A DNA stretch of 6,797 bases from Thermoplasmata archaeon (GCA_023136815.1 JAGLQM010000043.1:1-6797), one strand, 5' to 3'; counted from the stretch's first letter, positions 1 through 5,664 are shown. Notes: generated by a model not told the origin, from the sequence alone. Numbers and translations are program-made.

Positions 1-72
1 TGGTTTGCGTTAGGATGAATCTTGAATTCATCTGTTTTTGACTGTGATTTATACATAAAGTGTTAAAAATAG
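1..72 (+). repeat. Modular palindromic repeat, copy 1 (left end cut by window edge)
   Basis: The window opens with TGGTTTGCG, the right arm of hairpin A as seen in full at 3119-3140. GTTAG follows, then hairpin B (GATGAAT 14-20, ATTCATC 26-32, 5-nt loop) and hairpin C (TTTTTGAC 35-42, GTTAAAAA 62-69, one G-U pair), ending in TAG at 72. Positions 1-24 are identical to 3132-3155. Positions 25-83 match 3207-3265 at 52 of 59 sites, so similarity runs slightly past the hairpins. The copy lies beyond the 3' end of the LamG gene. Function is unknown; it could act as a transcript end, a REP-like element or a small non-autonomous mobile element. Confidence 0.85.
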
Positions 73-136
73 GCTTTAATTGTCAAATTTTTGGTGGAAT
101 TCGAACAGAAACTGAAAGAAGAATCGAAAAGAGAAA

Positions 137-1816
137 TTATATATTGTCTCGATTCTTTGTGTCCACTATGAAGGGGGTCACTCCACCATCACCATCGTAA
201 TCAGCATTTTCAATATCATCGATTAATGCATTTAATTGTTCTCGTGCATCATCATCTATGACCCAGTCATTGCCAGCGTAGTGACCTTCTGGTTTTTTCC
301 CGTGACCGCTACTTTTATCTTCATGCCCTGGGTCGCCATCCATTTTTGACCTTATATCATCTTCTAATTTATCCAAGGCTTCGGTGTAATTTCCATTGTT
401 CGTTAACTCTATTATCGCATCTAATTTATTTGCAAAAGCATTTTTTCGTTGCTCTGGGGGATATTTAAATGCTGAGTTAGGTAAATTCTGAATTGCGGCA
501 TTTAGTGCATTTATATCGTCTACAAAATCTTGAATGTACCATTCAGAAGAAGTAACAACAATCTTCAAAGCATCCGCTGGAAAATAATAATTCCCCAAAC
601 CACTGTTTTTCTCTACTTGGCCTACGGCTAAACCATTTGCCCTTGCATTATTTATCTGTGTAGATCCCCATCCTGCAACATCATTGCCATCATCCCACTG
701 AAGTTCTCCGACCTCCCAATTGGTTCCAGACATTACTTGTCCGGCATTAAATTCCCAACCGCCAGCAATTATAATGTAATATGTTCCTTCAGTACTTGGT
801 GCGGTCACATCAATATCCACCGTGGTTGTACCTGTTCCCGTTCCAAAAGTTCCTTCATCCCAATATGATGATGAATGTGACCCCCAACTTGAAGTTGCTC
901 CAATCGCATAAACTGCACTGCCTGGGCCAGTGTTGTCTAATGAAATGTTAACTGAACCACTAATTATGCTGTATGGTTCAACTTCTATGGACTTGCTTCC
1001 AGAATCGTATGTTAAACCAGAAAATGAACCAGACGTAATATAAATATAACTGTCGGCAGCGAAACCATTTTGAATGTTAGAATTGCTTTGATAATTGGCA
1101 TCAACTTGACTTGCTGTCAGACCGTAATTATAGATTTTCACTTCATCTATTATGCCATCAATTCGTGTACTTGAAGAGCCCCCCCAAGTATGTTTTCCAA
1201 TAAACACAGGTTTAGCATTATTCGCTATGTTGGTAATTGATGTTGATTTACTCTCAATAAGATTCCCATCTACATATAGTGAAATAGTACTGCCGTCGTA
1301 AGTTCCTACGATATGATGATCCACATTCTTAGAAAACTCGTATGAGGAATAAACTAAAGTAGAAGATGCATCATTTCCGATTTTATAGTTGAATTTAAGC
1401 ATATTAGTCGATGGATTCTCATAAACATGCAAGTTGTATTTACTGTGAGTCAAGTCATCTCCAGTACCGATTATATTTTCTCCTTCATCGAGAATGTAAA
1501 CACTGTTGATATTCACCCAGGCTTCCAGAGTAAGTTGGTTAAAATTCTTCAAAGTGGGATTATGGGGAATTTCGACATAATCATCAATACCGTCAAAAGT
1601 TAAACCATTTCCGCTAATTCCTGTTGTCCAAGTAGCACCGTGGACGGTTCCGGTATTTCCATTTCCACTGGTGTCACTTACGGTATTTCCACTTCCTTCT
1701 TCAAATTTCCATTCACCTACTAATTCATCGGCAGCCAATACATTAGTACTCATGAGTGATGCTCCGGTCATCAATAGTAGTGAAATTATCACTGAAATTG
1801 TAATTAATTTCCTCAT
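137..1816 (-). CDS. Secreted LamG-domain surface protein with C-terminal FIMAH-like region
   Basis: This 559-residue exported protein probably binds carbohydrate or another surface ligand; no enzymatic motif is visible. Residues 1-28 form a signal peptide (MRK, a hydrophobic stretch at 5-18, likely cleavage near NVLA-AD). Residues about 32-243 are a LamG/concanavalin-A-like domain of the Laminin_G_3 type: GEWKFEEGSG at the start, LTFDGIDDYVEIP, LTLEAWVN, HHIVGTYDGS, LYVDGNLI, IDGIIDEVKIYNYGLTASQV. Residues about 250-423 are a beta-rich segment I cannot name. Residues about 426-540 are helical and resemble FIMAH domains (AFANKLDAIIELTNNGNYTE, then DWVIDDDAREQLNALIDDI), interrupted by a charged Gly/His/Lys linker at about 494-515. 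No C-terminal membrane helix or PGF-type sorting tail is seen, so it may be released or held non-covalently. The start is supported by GAGGTGA 4 nt upstream. The DNA 3' of the stop is pyrimidine-rich on this strand, which could end transcription. The gene stands alone beside a transposase remnant. Confidence 0.85.
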   Translation of the reverse strand: MRKLITISVIISLLLMTGASLMSTNVLAADELVGEWKFEEGSGNTVSDTSGNGNTGTVHGATWTTGISGNGLTFDGIDDYVEIPHNPTLKNFNQLTLEAWVNINSVYILDEGENIIGTGDDLTHSKYNLHVYENPSTNMLKFNYKIGNDASSTLVYSSYEFSKNVDHHIVGTYDGSTISLYVDGNLIESKSTSITNIANNAKPVFIGKHTWGGSSSTRIDGIIDEVKIYNYGLTASQVDANYQSNSNIQNGFAADSYIYITSGSFSGLTYDSGSKSIEVEPYSIISGSVNISLDNTGPGSAVYAIGATSSWGSHSSSYWDEGTFGTGTGTTTVDIDVTAPSTEGTYYIIIAGGWEFNAGQVMSGTNWEVGELQWDDGNDVAGWGSTQINNARANGLAVGQVEKNSGLGNYYFPADALKIVVTSSEWYIQDFVDDINALNAAIQNLPNSAFKYPPEQRKNAFANKLDAIIELTNNGNYTEALDKLEDDIRSKMDGDPGHEDKSSGHGKKPEGHYAGNDWVIDDDAREQLNALIDDIENADYDGDGGVTPFIVDTKNRDNI

Positions 1817-1820
1817 CTCT

Positions 1821-1827
1821 TCACCTC
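1821..1827 (-). promoter_or_regulatory. Shine-Dalgarno site of the LamG gene
   Basis: The minus strand reads GAGGTGA, then AGAG and the ATG at 1816. This complements the archaeal 16S 3' end well and fixes the start. It implies a transcript with a leader, unlike pdaD and rnhB in the same window. The AT-rich stretch at about 1835-1862 may hold the promoter, but no single box stands out. Confidence 0.75.
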
Positions 1828-1890
1828 ACTATTCTCCTTTAATCATATTCTATCTTATTAACTTAACGGGCGGTCTCCTTTTTTTACTGA

Positions 1891-2340
1891 TATACGTCCC
1901 TCCAGCTTTACTATGGAATCTATGACAATGCGACAACAGAAAATGTTATCCAGACACTGGAATCCGGATTCGAAGAATTCGGATATCCCAGAGAAATACT
2001 GACAGATCATGGAACACAATTCATAGCCTGCAAAAAGGACAAGAAAGGAAATTCAAAGCACCGGTTTCCAGAATTTCTGGAAACGCGCGGCATCAAGCAC
2101 ATACTGGCCAGAGTTCATCATCCACAAACAAATGGTAAGATTGAACGGTTTTTTGGAACATTGGAACAGAAACGAAACTTGTTTGATGATGATATTGACC
2201 AGTTAATGCACTGATACAATACCGATAAACCTCACATGAGCCTGGATTTCGCAAATGCCGAGACTCCGGCTGAAGCTTTCTGGCGAAAGTTGCCGGAGGA
2301 AAGAATTTTGGGTTACGGGGGGTGGATGCTTGAAGTGTAA
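1891..2340 (+). pseudogene. Truncated DDE transposase (rve integrase core), IS481-like remnant
   Basis: One frame encodes the C-terminal part of an rve-type transposase. Recognisable pieces are NATTENVIQTLESGFEEFGYP, then ILTDHGTQF with the second catalytic Asp, then HHPQTNGKIERFFGT with the catalytic Glu (45 residues between Asp and Glu), then YNTDKPHMSL and ETPAEAFWRKLPEERILGYG before a TAA at 2338. The N-terminal half, including the HTH region and the first catalytic Asp, is absent. Recognisable homology begins at about 1906, and an in-frame TGA lies at 1888-1890. A TGA at 2212-2214 sits where this family usually has Trp (the WYN of the WYNxxRPH motif), so one G-to-A change would explain it. 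The element is therefore dead. It lies between the divergent LamG and pdaD genes, and its right end must fall within about 40 nt of the pdaD TATA box. Family assignment is by motif; IS481-like is an inference. Confidence 0.85.
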
Positions 2341-2382
2341 AATTAATTCGGGATATGACACAACGCCGTGGTTCTGAATACC

Positions 2383-2390
2383 TTTTTATA
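2383..2390 (+). promoter_or_regulatory. TATA box of pdaD
   Basis: TTTTTATA begins 30 nt before the A of the pdaD ATG. Archaeal transcription usually starts about 25-27 nt after the box centre, which falls on or next to 2413, so the mRNA is probably leaderless. There is no Shine-Dalgarno sequence before the ATG, which agrees. The box starts 43 nt after the transposase stop. Confidence 0.75.
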
Positions 2391-2412
2391 CCAAATTAAA
2401 AATCACCCTAAC

Positions 2413-2970
2413 ATGACCGAAAATCCTCTCCTTCCAAAGAAGGTGTTTTTCACCAAGGGCACAGGTAGACACAAGGAAAAGCTCAGCAGCTTTGAGCTGG
2501 CTCTGAGGAGTGCTGGCATTGAGAAATATAATCTTGTACGTGTTTCTTCAATACTGCCGCCCCACTGCAAGGTTGTTACAAAGAGCAAAGGACTGGAAGA
2601 GCTTGATCCTGGCCAGATTGTTTTTGTTGTACTGGCGGAAAATGAGACCAATGAACCAAACAGACTTCTTTCTGCATCCATTGGTGTTGCAATCCCTAAT
2701 AACAAGGAACAATATGGATACCTTAGTGAACATCATTCCTTTGGCCAGAGTGAGAAAGCCTGTGGTGAGTATGCGGAAGATCTGGCTGCCCAGATGCTGG
2801 CTTCCACTTTTGGCATACCCTTTGATGTTGATGCAAGCTATGATGAGAAGAAGGATATCTTCAAAATGGACGGTCGGATAATCAAGACCAAACATAACAC
2901 ACAGTCTGCAGTCTGCGGCAAGGACGGATTGTGGACCACCGTTGTTTCCGTAGCGGTCTTTGTACTATAG
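2413..2970 (+). CDS. pdaD: Pyruvoyl-dependent arginine decarboxylase
   Basis: PdaD decarboxylates arginine to agmatine (EC 4.1.1.19). In archaea agmatine feeds polyamine synthesis and agmatidine modification of tRNA-Ile2. The enzyme is cytosolic, and the family forms trimers of self-cleaved alpha/beta subunits. The 185-residue protein has the family landmarks: [20 protein letters not shown] near the N-terminus, then [13 protein letters not shown], where self-cleavage is expected between Ser45 and Ser46 to leave the pyruvoyl group on Ser46. [10 protein letters not shown] follows, whose Glu106 should correspond to the conserved catalytic Glu, and [12 protein letters not shown]. Length is slightly above the roughly 165 residues of the Methanocaldococcus enzyme. 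I chose the ATG at 2413 over an in-frame GTG at 2368. The GTG lies upstream of the TATA box, whereas the ATG sits at the predicted transcription start. The gene looks intact despite the adjacent dead transposase, and no partner gene is adjacent. Confidence 0.95.
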   Translation: MTENPLLPKKVFFTKGTGRHKEKLSSFELALRSAGIEKYNLVRVSSILPPHCKVVTKSKGLEELDPGQIVFVVLAENETNEPNRLLSASIGVAIPNNKEQYGYLSEHHSFGQSEKACGEYAEDLAAQMLASTFGIPFDVDASYDEKKDIFKMDGRIIKTKHNTQSAVCGKDGLWTTVVSVAVFVL

Positions 2971-3001
2971 CCAGTTGCGAAATACTTGTTTATGGGGGTC
3001 G

Positions 3002-3025
3002 TCCAAATCCTATGTCCAATTTGGA
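3002..3025 (+). terminator. Possible hairpin after pdaD
   Basis: TCCAAAT (3002-3008) and ATTTGGA (3019-3025) are exact complements with a 10-nt loop, 31 nt after the pdaD stop. No oligo-T run follows, so it does not look like a classical archaeal terminator. It may instead be a 3'-end or processing structure. Low confidence. Confidence 0.3.
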
Positions 3026-3109
3026 ATACAGTCATCCTACCATTGATGAGATTGAAGCAAGAACAAACATTTTCAACGTAAACTTGATATTAAAATCAAA
3101 TCTGTGTTA

Positions 3110-3254
3110 CACCTATTTCGCAAACCACATTTGGTTTGCGTTAGGATGAATCTTGGATTCATCGCAAATTTGACATTTAAGTACCCATTGTCTTTGTCAA
3201 AGTTAGAATTCATCTGTTTTTGACTGTGATTTATGCACAAAATGTCAAAAATAG
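3110..3254 (+). repeat. Modular palindromic repeat, copy 2 (most complete)
   Basis: The copy begins CACCTA, as copy 3 does. Hairpin A is CGCAAACCA (3119-3127), loop CATT, TGGTTTGCG (3132-3140): 9 perfect pairs. TTAG follows, then hairpin B, GATGAATC (3145-3152), loop TTG, GATTCATC (3156-3163): 8 perfect pairs. Hairpin C is TTTGACA (3169-3175) with TGTCAAA (3195-3201). A second, shortened B (TTAGAATTCATC, 3203-3214) leads into a second C, TTTTTGAC (3217-3224) with GTCAAAAA (3244-3251), and a closing TAG. It sits between the 3' end of pdaD and the 5' end of the glycosyltransferase gene. Function unknown. Confidence 0.9.
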
Positions 3255-3324
3255 ATTTTAACTGTAATTTCAGAGAACTTCATCTGCATCAAGCCCAAGG
3301 AAAGCATAAATTATTATATTAGCC

Positions 3325-3330
3325 TATAAA
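3325..3330 (+). promoter_or_regulatory. Candidate TATA box of the glycosyltransferase gene
   Basis: CCTATAAAG has its TATAAA about 33 nt upstream of the ATG at 3361, which predicts a start at about 3353-3355 and a leader of only a few bases. No Shine-Dalgarno sequence precedes the ATG. A second AT-rich candidate lies at 3311-3320, so the box is not certain. Confidence 0.5.
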
Positions 3331-3360
3331 GCCAAAATTTTAATACTGTTCTTCAATCCA

Positions 3361-4074
3361 ATGTTGATGACAGGGGAACCAAAGGTTACTGTTGTAATAC
3401 CCACCATGAACGAGGAAGAGGCCATAGGCCAGGTCATGGACGAGGTTAATGCTGCTCTGAAAGGTATGGACTATGATATAATGATAGTTGATACAAATTC
3501 CAAAGATAAAACCCGGGAAATCGCAGCCAGCAAGGGTGCGAAAATAATTGATGAGCCAAGGCGCGGTTATGGGAGAGCTTACAAGACTGGCTTTAAGGAG
3601 GCAAAAGGAACATTTATTGCAACACTGGATGCAGACTGCACTTATCCAGCAGCCGATATTCCAAAGTTCATGAAGATGCTTGAATCCGAGAACATTGATT
3701 TCATTTCCGGCGATAGATTATCCACCCTGGGAAAAAATGTAATGAACTTCAAGCACAGATTGGGCAACTGGATGCTGAAAGTTGCTATGAACATGCTTTT
3801 CTCCATGAGAGTAGCAGATTCCCAGACTGGCATGTGGGTTTTTCGTCGATCAATTTTACCAAAGCTCAATCTGACCAGCGATCAGATGGCACTTTCAGAG
3901 GAAATAAAAATTGAAGCTGCCAAGCACTGCAAGTTCAAGGAAGTTCCAATCAAATACTGCCCACGGGTGGGCGAGGTTAAACTGAACACATGGAAGGACG
4001 GTTATGACAATATGATGTTCTTTTTCAGCAAGAAAATGGGAAAGGCCAGCAAGACAGAAGGCGAGAAATTTTAA
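3361..4074 (+). CDS. Family 2 glycosyltransferase, dolichol-phosphate mannosyltransferase-like
   Basis: This 237-residue enzyme has a GT-A fold of the DPM1/DPG-synthase group and probably transfers a sugar from a nucleotide sugar to a polyprenyl (dolichyl) phosphate at the inner membrane face. Visible motifs in order: VTVVIPTMNEEEAIG (9-23), IVDTNSKDKT (42-51, the usual nucleotide-binding VDxxSxDxT), RRGYGRAYKTGF (67-78), TLDADCTYP with the metal-binding DAD at 90-92, SGDRL (116-120), HRLGNW (132-137), ADSQTGMWVFRR (152-163), and LSEEIKIEA (178-186). There are no C-terminal membrane helices, unlike longer archaeal relatives. The ATG at 3361 is two codons before another ATG at 3367, and either could be used. 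The gene converges on uppP with 3 nt between stops. A shared role in lipid-carrier glycosylation is an inference from this pairing. Sugar and acceptor cannot be told from sequence. Confidence 0.9.
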   Translation: MLMTGEPKVTVVIPTMNEEEAIGQVMDEVNAALKGMDYDIMIVDTNSKDKTREIAASKGAKIIDEPRRGYGRAYKTGFKEAKGTFIATLDADCTYPAADIPKFMKMLESENIDFISGDRLSTLGKNVMNFKHRLGNWMLKVAMNMLFSMRVADSQTGMWVFRRSILPKLNLTSDQMALSEEIKIEAAKHCKFKEVPIKYCPRVGEVKLNTWKDGYDNMMFFFSKKMGKASKTEGEKF

Positions 4075-4077
4075 CAA

Positions 4078-4875
4078 TTACCCCATAAGCCAGAACAGCA
4101 AGGCCATGGATATTGCCAGACTGCCGAATACCATGCAGAATTTTGAGAAGTCCACATTTTTGGCGACCTTGACAAGAACAGACATTGATATGTATCCAAA
4201 GATAAATGATGATATTGCTGCAATTATCAGGAGCCAGATGCCTATCTCAGTCATCTCGCCAAACACCACAAAATAGGCAAATGAGGCAATTGAAACTGGT
4301 ACAGAAAGCAGGAATGAGAATACCAGGGCTTCAGTTTCCCTGAATTTTCGCATGAGAAGGGTTGTGATAGTCATTCCCGAACGAGACACGCCAGGAAGCA
4401 CAGCGAATGCCTGGGCCAGTCCTACAATAGCATAATCCACATAGCTGCCGGCAGAAATTGGCTTGAAGGTTCCTTTTGGCCGCCTTCCCAGCATTATTCC
4501 TGTTAAAATAAGGGCCGCACCAATGAATAGAGTTATTGTCATCCCGGTCCAGAGCTGGCTGTCGAAGGTCTGCTCCAACAGGAAAAGAATCGGCAAGGCA
4601 CATATTAATGAGATTATTGTTGTGGTCCAGTAGAATTTCTTCTGGTTGGTGAACATTCTAATGTCCAGCATTTTGACAAGGTGTCCGGGGTACCTGGCAA
4701 AGACCGCTGCCGCCGTACCGATGTGCACCGCCAGGCCGAAGGATATGGCCAGTTCCGGACGTATGCCCATGAAATCCACCATGACCAGGGTTGTCTGGCC
4801 AGAGCTGGATACTGGAAGCCATTCCAGAACGCCCTGGAGAACTCCTATCAGAATGGCAGTGAACCAATCAAACAT
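4078..4875 (-). CDS. uppP: Undecaprenyl/polyprenyl-diphosphate phosphatase family (UppP/BacA)
   Basis: This 265-residue polytopic membrane protein should remove a phosphate from a polyprenyl diphosphate so the lipid carrier can be reused. In archaea the carrier would be a dolichyl-type lipid. The two family signatures are present: QGVLEWLPVSSSGQ (14-27, containing the QxxxE motif with Glu18) and PGVSRSGMT (161-169, Arg165). Hydrophobic segments occur at about 44-60, 84-100, 109-129, 147-160, 184-205, 212-236 and 246-263, and the size matches the family. The His that usually follows SSSG in bacteria is Gln27 here. I recall Q or N at this site in archaeal homologues, so it may be a lineage trait rather than a defect. 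The ATG at 4875 has no Shine-Dalgarno and an AT-rich box about 26 nt upstream, suggesting a leaderless transcript. The gene is convergent with the glycosyltransferase gene. Confidence 0.92.
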   Translation of the reverse strand: MFDWFTAILIGVLQGVLEWLPVSSSGQTTLVMVDFMGIRPELAISFGLAVHIGTAAAVFARYPGHLVKMLDIRMFTNQKKFYWTTTIISLICALPILFLLEQTFDSQLWTGMTITLFIGAALILTGIMLGRRPKGTFKPISAGSYVDYAIVGLAQAFAVLPGVSRSGMTITTLLMRKFRETEALVFSFLLSVPVSIASFAYFVVFGEMTEIGIWLLIIAAISSFIFGYISMSVLVKVAKNVDFSKFCMVFGSLAISMALLFWLMG

Positions 4876-4896
4876 GAGTGTGGATTGTCAGTCCGG

Positions 4897-4910
4897 TTAA
4901 TAATAATTAT
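4897..4910 (-). promoter_or_regulatory. Candidate promoter box of uppP
   Basis: The minus strand reads ATAATTATTATTAA, with the TTATTA part centred about 25-26 nt before the uppP ATG. That placement matches a leaderless archaeal transcript, and no Shine-Dalgarno is present. The box departs from TTTATA, so confidence is moderate. Confidence 0.5.
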
Positions 4911-4925
4911 GACCTACATTTGAGA

Positions 4926-4949
4926 GTTATACCCCTCCGTAAGTATAAC
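4926..4949. promoter_or_regulatory. Inverted repeat upstream of uppP, possible operator
   Basis: GTTATAC (4926-4932) and GTATAAC (4943-4949) are exact complements separated by 10 bases, centred about 62 nt upstream of the uppP start. The symmetry and spacing would suit a dimeric regulator, and TTATAC itself is TATA-like. AT-rich inverted repeats of this size can arise by chance. Confidence 0.3.
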
Positions 4950-5040
4950 TTGGAACTTATATGAGTTGGTGTACTCCGATAATTACAAAAAACTGACGTG
5001 GTTTAGTATAATCAAAAATTCATATCACAAACTTGCGTCT

Positions 5041-5184
5041 CACCTAACTCGTGAATCAAAATGATTCACGTTAGAATGAAGCATAGCTTCATTCGGTTCG
5101 AAAACCATGCTTGGTTTATGTCAGAATGAATTTCTAATTCATTCTGTCTTTGACATCTATCTAAACACCAATTGTCAAAGCTAG
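5041..5184 (+). repeat. Modular palindromic repeat, copy 3 (expanded A-B-A-B-C form)
   Basis: It starts CACCTAACTCG, matching the CACCTATTTCG of copy 2. Hairpin A is CGTGAATCA (5050-5058), AAA, TGATTCACG (5062-5070): 9 perfect pairs. Hairpin B is GAATGAAGC (5074-5082), ATA, GCTTCATTC (5086-5094): 9 perfect pairs. A second A is AAACCA (5102-5107), 4-nt loop, TGGTTT (5112-5117), followed by ATGTCAG. A second B is GAATGAATT (5124-5132), TCT, AATTCATTC (5136-5144): 9 perfect pairs. Hairpin C is CTTTGACA (5148-5155) with TGTCAAAG (5173-5180), followed by CTAG. Arm sequences differ from copy 2 while pairing is kept. The copy lies between the 3' end of the SCP2-like gene and the 5' side of uppP. Confidence 0.9.
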
Positions 5185-5260
5185 CTCAATATGGAGTGTT
5201 TAGTAATTTATTAGCATTCTTTTTTGGCTTATTTGTTACCAGAGTTTAGTATCTGCCTTT

Positions 5261-5285
5261 CTTTAAAATAGCCAACATTTGTTGG
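5261..5285 (-). terminator. Probable terminator of the SCP2-like gene
   Basis: On the minus strand, 9 nt after the stop codon, CCAACA and TGTTGG (5272-5285) form a 6-bp stem with a 2-nt loop. CTATTTTAAAG follows. The hairpin plus short T-run is suggestive, but the T-run is weak. Confidence 0.4.
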
Positions 5286-5294
5286 GGCCAGTCA

Positions 5295-5633
5295 TCAGAT
5301 TAGTTTTTTAACTCGCATAATATCTTCTATGCTGGCATCAAATTTCAGGCGCTTTGTGGCCCAGGCTCTCATTGGTTTCAGTTCGCCAGTGAAAAGAAGT
5401 TTAAAATCTGCAGTTGTGGCATGTATGGTTATTTCTGCCTCGTCAATTGTCCCGCGCTTGAATTCAAGTATCTGGCCCTTGTCAATGATAAAGCTGAAAC
5501 CTTCATTGTCTGTTGTGTCTATATTGACCTTGCGAACAATATCTGCAAGTTCTTTCTTTAGCTCCTCATCTTCCTCTATCTTGGCTTTGTACTTGTCAAT
5601 TGCATCTTTAATATTTTCTTCAAGTTTATCCAT
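5295..5633 (-). CDS. SCP2 sterol-binding-like domain protein
   Basis: This small soluble protein of 112 residues carries an SCP2-type lipid-binding fold. Residues 1-36 are a charged, largely helical stretch (EENIKDAIDKYKAKIEEDEE). Residues about 45-75 are beta strands (FSFIIDKGQILEFKRGTIDE, AEITIHAT). The family's typical C-terminal half follows: TTADFKLLFTGELKPMRAWA, then KRLKFDASIEDIMRVKKLI. Relatives bind hydrophobic molecules, but the ligand in archaea is not known. The ATG is preceded by AGGTGA with a 6-nt spacer. The gene starts 31 nt after the rnhB stop on the same strand, so the two are probably co-transcribed from the rnhB promoter, and this gene uses Shine-Dalgarno initiation as the internal cistron. 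No link in function to RNase HII is evident. Confidence 0.85.
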   Translation of the reverse strand: MDKLEENIKDAIDKYKAKIEEDEELKKELADIVRKVNIDTTDNEGFSFIIDKGQILEFKRGTIDEAEITIHATTADFKLLFTGELKPMRAWATKRLKFDASIEDIMRVKKLI

Positions 5634-5639
5634 TATAAA

Positions 5640-5645
5640 TCACCT
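5640..5645 (-). promoter_or_regulatory. Shine-Dalgarno site of the SCP2-like gene
   Basis: The minus strand reads AGGTGA followed by a 6-nt spacer and the ATG at 5633. It lies within the 31-nt gap after rnhB, which supports internal translation initiation on a two-gene transcript. Confidence 0.75.
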
Positions 5646-5664
5646 ATATTTCATGGTTTCAGTT

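Larger units (their letters stand above)
2971..3360. other. Intergenic region between pdaD and the glycosyltransferase gene
   Basis: These 390 bases hold no convincing gene. From left to right they contain a 7-bp inverted repeat shortly after the pdaD stop (3002-3025), an AT-rich unassigned stretch (about 3030-3109), repeat copy 2 (3110-3254) and the glycosyltransferase promoter region (about 3306-3360). Short open frames in both strands overlap the hairpins and show no protein-like features. Confidence 0.7.
4876..5294. other. Intergenic region between uppP and the SCP2-like gene
   Basis: These 419 bases carry no gene I can support. They hold the uppP promoter (about 4896-4911), an inverted repeat (4926-4949), an AT-rich unassigned stretch (4950-5040), repeat copy 3 (5041-5184), a further AT-rich stretch (5185-5260) and the probable terminator of the SCP2-like gene (5261-5285). 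Confidence 0.7.

Noticed and set aside
1671..1925. 84-codon plus-strand ORF across the LamG start
   Set aside because: It overlaps the LamG signal-peptide region antisense and runs into the transposase remnant in a different frame. No protein features.
2368..2412. GTG start giving a 200-residue PdaD
   Set aside because: The GTG lies upstream of the TATA box that sits 30 nt before the ATG at 2413, and the extra 15 residues do not resemble the family N-terminus.
3110..3254. CRISPR array
   Set aside because: The repeats are short palindromes of several types, directly abutting or with non-uniform spacers. There is no constant direct repeat with unique spacers, and no cas gene in the window.
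5041..5184. Rho-independent type terminator cluster
   Set aside because: The hairpins lack following oligo-T runs and have AT-rich stems. Repetition at three loci in a fixed A-B-C order fits a repeat element better, although a role at transcript ends is not excluded.
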